From positions 1 to 22,154 of the forward strand of contig CAZMZF010000032.1 in assembly GCA_964570765.1 (NCBI GenBank): DNA of 22,154 nt, given 5' to 3'. The translations under genes were made by a program, and so were the position numbers. This DNA is from CAZMZF01 sp964570765. GTDB lineage: Bacteria > Zixibacteria > MSB-5A5 > RBG-16-43-9. The notes under the pieces were generated by a model. It was not told the DNA's origin and did no database searches. It was given only the letters and a program-made list of their open reading frames with translations. Positions within the stretch are counted from its first letter, which is position 1. Every line of letters begins with the position of its first letter. Positions 7,025-14,565 of this stretch are shown piece after piece.

Positions 7025-7738
7025 ATGACCCAGATTAGGATTTCAGCCAAGGAATTAGGTGCATTTGCCCTGAAAGATTCCTGCCCCCGCTGTCTGTGGA
7101 TAAGACTTCATTCTGCCAATAAATTACCCTACCAGATTTTCCCTGGAATTTTCAGCTCTATAGATTCCTATACTAAGAAGTTCATCAGCTCTTATTTTGA
7201 AAAATATGGACATTTCCCGGATTGGCTTCCCTCTCAGGAAGAGCTCACCGGTTTGACCAAAAAGCTTCACCATTCTACCTTTAATATCATAGACCAGATA
7301 ACAGATATACTCTTAACTGGTGTCCCGGATGAAATCTTCACTCTAAAAGACGGTTCTTATTTTATCTTAGACTATAAGACTGCAAGATATACAGAAACCC
7401 AGGATACTCTTTTGCCCCTGTATGAAGTTCAGCTTAATGCTTATGCTTATATAGCGGAAAAAAAGGGTCTTTCACCCGTGAAAAATATTGCTTTGGCTTA
7501 TATGGAACCACAAACTGCTTTGACTCAGGAAAATGTTGAAGAGGTAAAAACCGAGCAGGGATTTCTTTTGCCCTTCTCTGGGAAAATCGTTCAACTTAAC
7601 TTAAAACTCGACATAATCCCTGATCTACTAAGAAAAGTCAGAAACTTATACGACCATCCATTTGCTCCGCAGGGTAAAACCGAGTGCAAAGATTGTCTTT
7701 TGCTGGACAATCTAATTAAAATTCTCAGTATAAATTGA
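7025..7738 (+). CDS. PD-(D/E)XK nuclease, Cas4/RecB-like, with four cluster-type cysteines
   Basis: Protein of 237 aa. The nuclease core is visible: Asp102 in TGVPDEIF, Asp116 and Lys118 in FILDYKTA, and the RecB-type motif VQLNAYAY (Gln136, Tyr140). This is the PDDEXK_1/Cas4/AddB-like group of metal-dependent DNases. A Cys pair at each end (Cys20 and Cys23; Cys221 and Cys224) could hold an iron-sulphur or zinc site tying the termini together. In Cas4 and AddB the usual split is one N-terminal and three C-terminal cysteines, so this two-plus-two arrangement differs. No cas gene or repeat array is nearby, so a general DNA-repair role is more likely than CRISPR adaptation. The start has no clear Shine-Dalgarno site; an interspersed repeat fills the gap to rpmB. 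The stop is 2 nt before the next start. Confidence 0.8.
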   Translation: MTQIRISAKELGAFALKDSCPRCLWIRLHSANKLPYQIFPGIFSSIDSYTKKFISSYFEKYGHFPDWLPSQEELTGLTKKLHHSTFNIIDQITDILLTGVPDEIFTLKDGSYFILDYKTARYTETQDTLLPLYEVQLNAYAYIAEKKGLSPVKNIALAYMEPQTALTQENVEEVKTEQGFLLPFSGKIVQLNLKLDIIPDLLRKVRNLYDHPFAPQGKTECKDCLLLDNLIKILSIN

Positions 7739-7740
7739 CC

Positions 7741-8592
7741 ATGCATCAAATCTCTGAGACCAAATATATCTGGATAATATCCGATGGCTCTGGCTCAACT
7801 GCAGAAAGGGTTTTACAGGCAACTCTGGTTCAGTTTGGACAGAAAAACATTGTAGTTGAGCGTTTTCCCAATGTATTAAAAAAAGAACAGATAAGGGAGA
7901 TAGTCCAGAGGGCATCAAAAAGTAAAGGGCTTATCGCCTATACTCTGGTTACCCCAGAATTAAGAAAAGAGATTGCGATCCAGGCAAACCAGTATAATCT
8001 TCCTACAGTTGATCTTTTAGGACCACTTCTTACCAGCTTGAGCAATTTTTTAGCCTCACCCCCAGAGGCAAAACCCGGTTTGCTCTCAGAGCTGGACCAT
8101 AAATATTTTAAAAAGATAGATGCAGTCGGATTTGCAGTAAAACACGACGATGGACATAGAGTTCGCGACCTGAATGAGGCAGACTTAGTAATAACCGGTG
8201 TCTCCCGAACCTCCAAAACCCCTTTGAGTATCTATCTGGCTTACAACAAGGGGCTACTTGTAGCTAATATCCCTTTGATTTTAGGAATAACCCCACCGGA
8301 TGAGCTTTTTAAAATCGACTGCTCTGCATCCAAAGGCGGACAGTCAAAAATCGTGGGCTTAACCATAAATCCTGAGCTTCTGATAAAACTCCGCCAGAGC
8401 AGGTTGGCACAACTTGCACATCCGGATATAAACTATGCCGACCCTGTGCACGTAGTAGCAGAACTTAATTATTGCCATAAAATCTTCCTTCAAAACCCCC
8501 ACTGGCCCATAATCGACATCACCGGCAAAGCCATCGAAGAAATAGCCAATGAAATCTGCTCGTTGACGATTGATAAAACAAGTAGTCAGTAG
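7741..8592 (+). CDS. DUF299 bifunctional kinase/pyrophosphorylase (PpsR/PDRP type)
   Basis: Member of the DUF299 family, whose characterised members phosphorylate and dephosphorylate phosphoenolpyruvate synthase (PpsR) or pyruvate phosphate dikinase (PDRP1), using ADP as donor. Visible family features are the N-terminal IISDGSGSTAE (about 13-22), KHDDG (134-138) and the P-loop GVSRTSKTPLSIYLA (153-167). The length of 283 aa is normal. I chose ATG 7741 over the TTG at 7735, which overlaps the previous stop codon; it starts 2 nt after that stop, so translational coupling is likely, as I see no ribosome site. The target (a PEP synthase or PPDK) is not in this window, so which substrate it regulates is unknown. 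Confidence 0.92.
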   Translation: MHQISETKYIWIISDGSGSTAERVLQATLVQFGQKNIVVERFPNVLKKEQIREIVQRASKSKGLIAYTLVTPELRKEIAIQANQYNLPTVDLLGPLLTSLSNFLASPPEAKPGLLSELDHKYFKKIDAVGFAVKHDDGHRVRDLNEADLVITGVSRTSKTPLSIYLAYNKGLLVANIPLILGITPPDELFKIDCSASKGGQSKIVGLTINPELLIKLRQSRLAQLAHPDINYADPVHVVAELNYCHKIFLQNPHWPIIDITGKAIEEIANEICSLTIDKTSSQ

Positions 8593-8616
8593 ACAGTAGG
8601 TAGTAGACAGGGAAAA

Positions 8617-8690
8617 ACTGGAGTGTAAACCTTTAGGTTTACCAGAAGGTAAAGCTGAAGTCTCAAGACCTTGAGGCTTTACACTCCAGT
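8617..8690. repeat. Three-stem (cloverleaf-like) palindromic element
   Basis: The outer inverted repeat is 8617-8629 with 8678-8690 (13 bp, perfect). Inside are two small palindromes: 8627-8640 (AAACCT, TT, AGGTTT) and 8662-8675 (CTCAAG, AC, CTTGAG). Total length 74 bp. No T-run follows, so it is not a terminator. It lies between the kinase and deformylase genes. Confidence 0.7.
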
Positions 8691-8704
8691 GGTTCTTTCG
8701 TTCC

Positions 8705-8793
8705 TGCGGGAATTGGAATTCCCGCAAGAGATTGGTTCGGGTCACCAGGATTCCCCCGCCTCTGGCGGGAGAAAAATCCAATTCCCGAACCAA
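8705..8793. repeat. Two adjoining palindromic elements
   Basis: The first is a perfect hairpin, 8705-8714 with 8717-8726 (10-bp arms, GG loop). The second has an outer repeat 8732-8741 with 8784-8793 (10 bp, perfect) enclosing a hairpin 8755-8760 with 8764-8769 (CCCGCC arms, TCT loop). Nothing else is seen between 8691 and 8822. Confidence 0.65.
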
Positions 8794-8834
8794 CTTAAGA
8801 AATTTACTCGTTAACCACTGATAAGGTGAAAAAG

Positions 8835-9335
8835 ATGACCGTAAAACCGATTTTACTTCTGGGTAATCCTGAATTGTATGAGATCTCTGAGCCTGTGAAA
8901 AAAGAAGAAGTTGAGAGCCTGAAACCTGTAATCCGGGATTTACACGATACTTTAATCGAATTCAGGAAAAAATATGGAATAGGCAGAGCCATTGCCGCTC
9001 CTCAGATAGAGGTGATGAAACGAATAATTTATATGCACATCGACGAGCCGGTAGTTTTCATCAATCCGGTGATTGACCGGAAAAGCAGGGAGATGATTGA
9101 AATCTGGGACGACTGTATGAGCTTTCCTGATTTATCAGTCAAGGTATTGCGTCATAAAAGTTGTCGCATAACTTATAGAGATTTAAACTGGGAAGAGAAA
9201 ACCATCCAGCTTGAGGATGATTTAGCTGAATTACTCCAACACGAATATGATCATTTAGACGGCATCTTGGCTGTATCGAGAGCCATCGATGGGAAATCAT
9301 TTGCGCTTAAGCATCAAAGTCAATTTTTAAAATAG
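8835..9335 (+). CDS. def: Peptide deformylase, divergent
   Basis: Metallo-enzyme that removes the formyl group from the initiator methionine of new proteins. All three family motifs are recognisable. Motif 3 is intact (HEYDHLDG, His136, Glu137, His140). Motif 2, usually EGCLS, is DDCMS, keeping the metal-ligand Cys94. Motif 1, usually GxGxAAPQ, reads GIGRAIAAPQ, with AAPQ intact but the glycines displaced by two residues. The length of 166 aa is normal. I chose ATG 8835 because AAGGTG lies 6 nt before it; the GTG at 8826 is part of that site. No methionyl-tRNA formyltransferase gene is adjacent. It may be a specialised second deformylase, but the catalytic residues argue for activity. Confidence 0.85.
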   Translation: MTVKPILLLGNPELYEISEPVKKEEVESLKPVIRDLHDTLIEFRKKYGIGRAIAAPQIEVMKRIIYMHIDEPVVFINPVIDRKSREMIEIWDDCMSFPDLSVKVLRHKSCRITYRDLNWEEKTIQLEDDLAELLQHEYDHLDGILAVSRAIDGKSFALKHQSQFLK

Positions 9336-9436
9336 CCAATAGGTGAATTATCAGAGCTTTTCATGTGGTCGTCGGGTCCCCGATCTGACGTATATTTGAA
9401 TGCGTAGGGGCGGAGCTTGACTCCACCCTTGATTTT

Positions 9437-9504
9437 GGTAGCCGCAATCTTTAGTTTGCGAACAGATTGAAAAAAAATAACGCAGACTAAAGTCTGCAGC
9501 TACC
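9437..9504. repeat. Three-stem palindromic element
   Basis: The outer repeat 9437-9445 with 9496-9504 (GGTAGCYGC, one G-T type mismatch) encloses a degenerate palindrome 9444-9459 and a perfect one 9482-9497 (GCAGACT, AA, AGTCTGC). Total length 68 bp. The architecture matches the element at 8617-8690 although the sequence differs. It sits in the 419-bp interval 9336-9754, which holds no gene. Confidence 0.65.
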
Positions 9505-9526
9505 TTCTTTTTTCCACAGAGGAATC

Positions 9527-9599
9527 GTAGTTGCTCGATTTATCGAGCATAACAGATCAATTTCTTGAATTAAAAATGCCCAATGAATTGGGCGACTAC
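9527..9599. repeat. Three-stem palindromic element
   Basis: The outer ends GTAGTTG (9527-9533) and CGACTAC (9593-9599) pair with one G-T mismatch. Inside are a perfect hairpin 9532-9539 with 9542-9549 (TGCTCGAT arms, TT loop) and another 9578-9584 with 9587-9593 (GCCCAAT arms, GA loop). Total length 73 bp. Confidence 0.65.
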
Positions 9600-9657
9600 A
9601 GTTCCTTATCCTCTCGTGGGAGAGGGGTCACAAACGATTTTTTTTCACTAAAATATA

Positions 9658-9686
9658 TTGACTCTGGGGAGAAAACAGGGTAAATT
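9658..9686 (+). promoter_or_regulatory. Sigma-70-like promoter for the TPR gene
   Basis: TTGACT (9658-9663) and TAAATT (9681-9686) are spaced 17 bp apart, about 70 bp upstream of the ATG at 9755. Confidence 0.45.
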
Positions 9687-9754
9687 AAAGAAAGATATCC
9701 TCAACATGAGAAATGAGGGAGGCTTTCTTTAAGTAGAGGTAAAGAGTTTGCAAT

Positions 9755-10750
9755 ATGAAATTTGACACAAAAAATCCATGGCTTGTTGGTATAATTGGCG
9801 GAGCTATTGGAGCTGTTTTAGCAGGGATTATACTTTATTATTTATTTGAATACAGAATGCAGGAAAACCTCAAAACTATACTTATTAGTTCACTAAATAA
9901 TGCAGATAGACTGTTAGAAAAAAGTATGACTACGGATGCATTAGAGATATACAAGGATTTATTAAAAACAATTTCTGAGAAAAAAGAACCTCAGCTATAT
10001 GCTCATATCAAAAGCAATGAAGGAGTTTGTTACTATAATTTATCCATTGTTAACAATGAGGAAGATAACCTTACTAAGGCGATCCAATCGTATGAAGATG
10101 CTATAAAAATATATACAATTGAGAAATATCCTGTGGACTATGCAATGACACACGATCATCTTGGAACAACCTACAATAGTCTTTCCGAAGTTCGAAATAA
10201 AGAAGAGAACCTAACCAAAGCAATCCAAGCTTTTGAAGAAGCCTTGAAAATTCGAACTATTGATAAGTATCCAGTTGACTATGCAATGACACAGGATCAT
10301 CTTGGAACCGCCTACAATAATCTTTCCGAAGTTCAATATAAGGAAAAAAACCTGAAAAAGGCGATCCAGACTTATCATAAGGCGCTCAAGATATACACCA
10401 TTGAGAAATACCCTATTGAGTATGCTAAGACGCAGAATCATCTCGGAACTTCATATGCACCTCTTGCCGAGGTTCGAGATAAGGAAGAAAACCTAACCAA
10501 AGCAATCCAGGCTTTTGAAGAAGCCCTCAAGATATATACTGTAGAGAAATATCCTAATAACTATGCGATGATTCAAAACAATCTTGGAACCGCTTATGAT
10601 AAATTTTCTGAGGTACGAGATAAGATGGAAAACTTGAGCAAGGCGATCCGAGCCTATGAAGATGCTCTGAAGATATATACTATCGAGAAATATCCCCTAT
10701 ATAATAAGGTGGTTATCTCAAACATGGAGAGAACGAAACAGAGGATGTGA
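9755..10750 (+). CDS. Membrane-anchored tetratricopeptide-repeat protein with 47-residue repeats
   Basis: Protein of 331 aa. One membrane segment (residues about 9-31, rich in G, A and I) anchors it; the C-terminal bulk probably faces one side as a helical scaffold. After a lead-in TPR, near-identical units of 47 residues follow, each of the form NLTKAIQ-[AST]-[FY] then EKYP-x-x-YA-x-T-x-x-x-LGT and SEVR-x-K-E-E-N. Such long-loop TPR arrays bind partner proteins; no enzyme domain is present. At DNA level some copies are almost the same (for example about 10204-10242 and 10488-10526), suggesting recent unit duplication. No strong ribosome site is visible before the ATG. I see no operon partner, so the partner protein is unknown. 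Confidence 0.85.
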   Translation: MKFDTKNPWLVGIIGGAIGAVLAGIILYYLFEYRMQENLKTILISSLNNADRLLEKSMTTDALEIYKDLLKTISEKKEPQLYAHIKSNEGVCYYNLSIVNNEEDNLTKAIQSYEDAIKIYTIEKYPVDYAMTHDHLGTTYNSLSEVRNKEENLTKAIQAFEEALKIRTIDKYPVDYAMTQDHLGTAYNNLSEVQYKEKNLKKAIQTYHKALKIYTIEKYPIEYAKTQNHLGTSYAPLAEVRDKEENLTKAIQAFEEALKIYTVEKYPNNYAMIQNNLGTAYDKFSEVRDKMENLSKAIRAYEDALKIYTIEKYPLYNKVVISNMERTKQRM

Positions 10751-10932
10751 CTGCGGGCTTTATGTACTATTCTTATAAGAGTTTTCGCAAATCTCGCGAT
10801 TGTACTATACCTCCTCTCACATTTAACATAGGATATATGATTAACGCAGCTTTGCCAAAAACCTTTGACACTTTTTGAACACGCTCTATCCATAATCGTC
10901 TTTCTTCTACATTCTTCCCTCTTATACACTCC

Positions 10933-12627
10933 CTAGACAAACTCTTCTTTCCGGTTTCCCTTCTCCACCATCTCCCACGGAAACAAATAGTCCTTTGGTT
11001 TTTCTTTAAAAGCTAAAACCTCCATATCCACTCCTGCTTTTCTAAAAGCCTGTGCCAAAGGCAGGTTTTCTTTTATATGGTAATAAATCCCCATCCCTAC
11101 TTTCCTGTTACCCTGTGATAAAACCCCTTGCAGGATTGCTTCTTTTATGCTTTTCTTCTCGAACTTTATCCCTTTCAAGCCTCTTATCCCATCTGAGATT
11201 ATTTTTAATTTCTCCCGTAAAGATTTTTCAGAATCCATTGGTGCCCATTGGAAAGGGGTGAAAGGTTTAGGAACAAAAGGGTTTATGGAGAGGATGATTT
11301 CTTTTCTTCCAGAAGCAACCAGGGGTGTTGTCCCTACATTTTTTGTAGGGGCGACCCGCCGGGTCGCCCCTACGTTTTCGACAAAGATATTATTAATCTC
11401 TTTAATCAAATCCACAATCCCCTGAATATCCTCTTTTTTTTCAAAAGGAAGTCCAACAATAAAATAAAGCTTCAGCTTCTCTAAGTTTTTCTCTTTGGTT
11501 AAACGAACTTGATTTAAGACATCCTCACGTTCAATCCTTTTATCAATTATCTTCCATATCCTCTCAGTTCCGGCTTCAGGGGCAAGAGTGAGGGTTTTTA
11601 AACCGGATTTAATCAGGATATCTAAAAGACCTGGAGTAACTTTATCCAGCCGCAAAGATGAAATTCCTATCTCATACCCTTTTTGATATAACTCAGAGCA
11701 AAGCTCCTCCAAAAAAGGCAGATCAGAGACCATCGAGCCTAAAAGCCCGACAGATTTTGTTCCTCCACTATATTTTTCGATCTCAGAGATAATCTTTTCC
11801 TTTGTATGAAACCTGAAAGGCTTATATATTTGCCCGACTGCACAGAACCTGCATTTCCAGGCACATCCCCTTTCGGTCTCAACTATGAACATATTTTTAA
11901 AATGAGAAAGTGGAGTAACTATCGAAGAATAAGTCTCGATCTTTTCAAGATTGACTTTTCGCCTTTCGATTTTAGAGGGAAAGCCTCTTTCGATCTTATA
12001 TTCTTTTAAAAACCCTTTTTCATCATAAACCGGCTCATAAAATTCCGGAACATAAACACCTTTAACTTTAGCCAGCTCTAAGAGAAGCTTTTTCCTGGGA
12101 TAACCTTTTTTTAAAATCTCAGCCATCTCAACAATCCCTTCTTCAGCCTCACCAATAAAAATAGCATCGAAAAAGGGTGCCATAACTTCAGGATTTAAAG
12201 TTACCGCTACTCCGCCAGCCATGAGGATAGGATGGCTCTCATTTCTATCCTTTTTTAATAAAGGGATTTTTGCCTGTTTTAAAATCTTTAAGATATTCAG
12301 ATAATCTAATTCAAAGGGGACTGAGAAAGAGATGACCTGGAAAAAATTCAAAGGGTCACCTGATTCCAAGGTTCTAACTTTATCCTGAGGTTTATAATCG
12401 AATCCTAAAACGGATCCGGAGGAAAGAAAAAATCTTTCGCAGGAGACACCCCCTATCTGATTTAAGATTCTATAAATCGATTGAAACCCTAAATTAGCAA
12501 TCCCCACTTCATATTTATTGGGAAATCCCAAAGCCACTCTGAGCTGGTAGGAGCTCTTGAGTATAGTGCCTTTTTCTTTGGATAGAATCTCTTTTCTTAT
12601 TTTATCGAATATTCTCATTCTTATCAT
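10933..12627 (-). CDS. Radical SAM protein (TIGR03960-like), with a repeat-encoded in-frame insertion
   Basis: Radical SAM enzyme of 564 aa. The cluster motif is C-x3-C-x2-C: Cys255, Cys259 and Cys262 in ERGCAWKCRFCAVG. Before it is a B12-binding-like region (ILMAGGVAVTLNPEVM, then FDAIFIGEAEEGIVE), as in the TIGR03960/YgiQ-like group. The family's FVPKPFTPFQW segment follows at about 451-461. Its reaction is unknown. About 25 residues (416-440, reading VGATRRVAPT and more) come from a palindromic repeat (DNA about 11308-11382) inserted just before that segment. I set the start at ATG 12627: the open frame continues to 12672, but those extra residues come from another repeat, and GGGAGGG lies just before 12627. 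It is the last gene of the minus-strand run and has no terminator. Confidence 0.85.
   Translation of the reverse strand: MIRMRIFDKIRKEILSKEKGTILKSSYQLRVALGFPNKYEVGIANLGFQSIYRILNQIGGVSCERFFLSSGSVLGFDYKPQDKVRTLESGDPLNFFQVISFSVPFELDYLNILKILKQAKIPLLKKDRNESHPILMAGGVAVTLNPEVMAPFFDAIFIGEAEEGIVEMAEILKKGYPRKKLLLELAKVKGVYVPEFYEPVYDEKGFLKEYKIERGFPSKIERRKVNLEKIETYSSIVTPLSHFKNMFIVETERGCAWKCRFCAVGQIYKPFRFHTKEKIISEIEKYSGGTKSVGLLGSMVSDLPFLEELCSELYQKGYEIGISSLRLDKVTPGLLDILIKSGLKTLTLAPEAGTERIWKIIDKRIEREDVLNQVRLTKEKNLEKLKLYFIVGLPFEKKEDIQGIVDLIKEINNIFVENVGATRRVAPTKNVGTTPLVASGRKEIILSINPFVPKPFTPFQWAPMDSEKSLREKLKIISDGIRGLKGIKFEKKSIKEAILQGVLSQGNRKVGMGIYYHIKENLPLAQAFRKAGVDMEVLAFKEKPKDYLFPWEMVEKGNRKEEFV
11308..11382. 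repeat. Palindromic mini-element inside the radical SAM gene
   Basis: It contains a perfect hairpin, 11345-11357 with 11361-11373 (GTAGGGGCGACCC arms, GCC loop), and a second one, 11332-11338 with 11344-11350 (CCCTACA arms, T loop). Its length of about 75 nt is a multiple of three and it has no stop in the gene's frame, so it adds roughly 25 residues without breaking the protein. The borders are estimated from where family-like residues resume. Confidence 0.7.
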
Positions 12628-12629
12628 TT

Positions 12630-12662
12630 CCCTCCCTCGACGGGAGGGATAAAGGGAGGGTG
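12630..12662 (-). repeat. CCCTCCC/GGGAGGG repeat supplying the ribosome-binding site of the radical SAM gene
   Basis: CCCTCCC (12630-12636) can pair with GGGAGGG at 12642-12648 or at 12654-12660. A near-identical copy lies at 14566-14598, upstream of the HtrA gene and in the same orientation. On the minus strand the GGGAGGG of the first arm lies 2 nt before the chosen ATG, so the repeat itself acts as the Shine-Dalgarno site and may be masked by its own pairing. Confidence 0.6.
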
Positions 12663-12677
12663 ATATAATCACCTAAT

Positions 12678-12935
12678 GGCTTGATAAATCAAGCCTCTAC
12701 AATTCTTCTTGTCATTCTGAGGGAGCGTAAGCGACCGAAGAATCTAAAGATTCTTCGCTATCGCTCAGAATGACATAAATAACTATATAAGACCTCTTGG
12801 ACAACCAACTACTATAGACTATTCCTTTATCTCTTTTCTAAAGTTTAACATCACAATTATAAAAAATAAAAAAGCTTTCTCCAAGATAAAAATGGTAGGG
12901 GCATCCCGCCGTTGGCGGGACAACGTGCCTCTACC
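12678..12935. repeat. Cluster of three palindromic elements between the HtrA and radical SAM genes
   Basis: Element one is 12678-12685 with 12688-12695 (GGCTTGAT arms, AA loop). Element two has an outer repeat 12711-12721 with 12764-12774 (GTCATTCTGAG) enclosing 12737-12745 with 12748-12756 (GAAGAATCT arms). Element three has an outer repeat 12894-12903 with 12926-12935 (GGTAGGGGCA, one G-T pair) enclosing 12904-12910 with 12914-12920 (TCCCGCC arms). The stretch 12673-12974 holds no gene. Confidence 0.7.
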
Positions 12936-12974
12936 TAAGCAACCCTAAAGGGTTACACTATGAAACACAAGTTT

Positions 12975-14531
12975 TTACAAGCTCACTGAAATCCTGTATA
13001 ATCCACCCTCCCTTTCAATCATCATTGCCAGCCTTCTCTGCTTTTTAATATTACTGATAGATTTTTTATAGTCATCCAGATTATTTATTTTCTGATTATT
13101 GATCTCCCGGATAACATCCCCTTCCATCAAGCCCAGGCTCTCTCCCCTGCTGTTCTCCTCAACCGAAGTTATGACCACCCCGGCCCTACTTGACAAACTC
13201 AGCTTATCAGCCAGCCCTGAAGTAATTTCTGAAACCGTAATCCCTAAAAAATCTTCCTTCTCTTCTGAAATCTTTATTGTAGGCTCTTTCTGAGCTGAAA
13301 CGTCCATTTTTAAAGTCTTATTATCTCTAACCAGAGAGAGCTCAAGTTTATCTCCCGGCTTTAACAAAGAGATAAGGTCTTGAAAATCAGCTTTATCCCT
13401 GACCTTTTCTCCATTAACTTCAGTTATCAGATCCCCTCTTTTAATCCTAACTATTTCTGCGGGGCTTCCTTTTTCCACCTCAATTACTATAGCCCCTTCC
13501 TTTTCTTCCATATTTAAAGATTGAGCCAAAAGCGGAGTCAAGTCCTGAACCCTTACTCCCACCCAACCTTTAACCACTTTACCTTTACTGATGAGATCAG
13601 AGAGAATTTTCTTGGCTCGATTTACAGGTATGGCAAACCCTATCCCTTCTGAACCCCTGCTGGTAGTGAAAATAAAAGTGTTTATGCCTATGACTTCCCC
13701 ATCCGCATTTACCAGTGGTCCCCCGCTATTCCCTGGATTAATTGCCGCATCGGTCTGAATCATTTTGCGATAGACCCTTTCCTCCCCCGTTCCCCTTTTT
13801 ATATCCCGGTTCAGGGCACTGATTACCCCTACGGTAACTGTGGGATGTGGGTCATCTAAAAGATACCCAAATGGGTTACCCAGGGCGATTGCCCATTCAC
13901 CAATGATAAGATTATCTGAATCTCCTAAGAGAGCATAAGGGAATTTATTACCGTCAATTTTAATCACTGCCAAATCTGAGGTGAAATCCTGTCCCACCAG
14001 CTTACCCTTAACCTCTCTCCCATCCGGCAGAGTAACTTTGAGCTCGTCTGCATCTCTAACCACATGCTCATTTGTCAGAACATCGCCATCCTCGCTGATT
14101 ATCACCCCTGAGCCTAAGGAATAAACCTTCTGTTTATATTCCCTGGGCTGAAAGTACCTGCCCCAGAACTCATCGAAGAACTCATCCCCAAAAGGGGAGA
14201 AAAATGGCGATTCCCGGATGGTCCTGGTCTGCACCACACTGATAGACACAACTGCTGGACCAACCTTTTCTGCGGCACGAACAATGGCATTCCTTCTGGT
14301 TTCTGTTATCTCCTCTTGAAGAGCAGTGGTCAGTGAGGAGTAGTCAGTGGTGAGTTGCTGACCACTAACCACTGGCAACTGACCACTGTTCTTTGCATAC
14401 TGATAAACAGGAGAAATAATCTTTCCCGTCTTTAACCAGAATAATCCAAGCCCTGTACCTATAAAGGCACCCACAAGGGCTAAAAGGAAAACAATTAGAT
14501 AAACAGCTTTATTAAACCTTGGTTCATACAT
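12975..14531 (-). CDS. HtrA/DegQ-type periplasmic serine protease with two PDZ domains
   Basis: Membrane-tethered protease and chaperone for misfolded envelope proteins; 518 aa. A membrane segment (about 10-33) is followed by a linker, the trypsin-like domain (about 85-310) and two PDZ domains (about 320-412 and 425-515). The triad is intact: His156 in LTNEHVV, Asp186 in TSDLAVI and Ser269 in NPGNSGGP. Residues 48-70 of the linker, rich in S, G, Q and T, are encoded by a palindromic repeat (14322-14390) read in frame. The ribosome site AGGAGGA precedes the ATG well. It lies downstream of an ECF sigma factor cluster and of a related but inactive HtrA-like lipoprotein, which fits an envelope-stress role. 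A separate promoter is likely because about 130 bp, including a repeat, lies upstream. Confidence 0.95.
   Translation of the reverse strand: MYEPRFNKAVYLIVFLLALVGAFIGTGLGLFWLKTGKIISPVYQYAKNSGQLPVVSGQQLTTDYSSLTTALQEEITETRRNAIVRAAEKVGPAVVSISVVQTRTIRESPFFSPFGDEFFDEFWGRYFQPREYKQKVYSLGSGVIISEDGDVLTNEHVVRDADELKVTLPDGREVKGKLVGQDFTSDLAVIKIDGNKFPYALLGDSDNLIIGEWAIALGNPFGYLLDDPHPTVTVGVISALNRDIKRGTGEERVYRKMIQTDAAINPGNSGGPLVNADGEVIGINTFIFTTSRGSEGIGFAIPVNRAKKILSDLISKGKVVKGWVGVRVQDLTPLLAQSLNMEEKEGAIVIEVEKGSPAEIVRIKRGDLITEVNGEKVRDKADFQDLISLLKPGDKLELSLVRDNKTLKMDVSAQKEPTIKISEEKEDFLGITVSEITSGLADKLSLSSRAGVVITSVEENSRGESLGLMEGDVIREINNQKINNLDDYKKSISNIKKQRRLAMMIEREGGLYRISVSL
14322..14390. repeat. AGTGGTCAGT-class palindromic repeat inside the HtrA gene
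   Basis: The arms 14324-14334 and 14378-14388 are a perfect 11-bp inverted repeat (CAGTGGTCAGT), with more partial copies between them. It is 69 nt, a multiple of three, and is read in frame as HtrA residues 48-70. A copy of the same repeat class lies at 6963-7006. Confidence 0.7.
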
Positions 14532-14565
14532 AATATCCTCCTGCTCTTTAGACTATTCAGTTTAC

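Noticed and set aside
8359..8793. 144-codon minus-strand open frame opposite the DUF299 gene end and the repeats
   Set aside because: It is antisense to a clear kinase gene, and its N-terminal half is translated palindromic repeat; no family resemblance or ribosome site.
10654..10929. 91-codon minus-strand open frame after the TPR gene
   Set aside because: More than a third is antisense to the TPR repeats. The remainder (10751-10929) gives a basic, Cys-containing peptide that I cannot place, with no convincing ribosome site. I leave this 180-bp gap unassigned.
12941..12954. Terminator after the HtrA gene
   Set aside because: AACCCT-AA-AGGGTT is a short palindrome with a weak stem and no following T-run on the minus strand.
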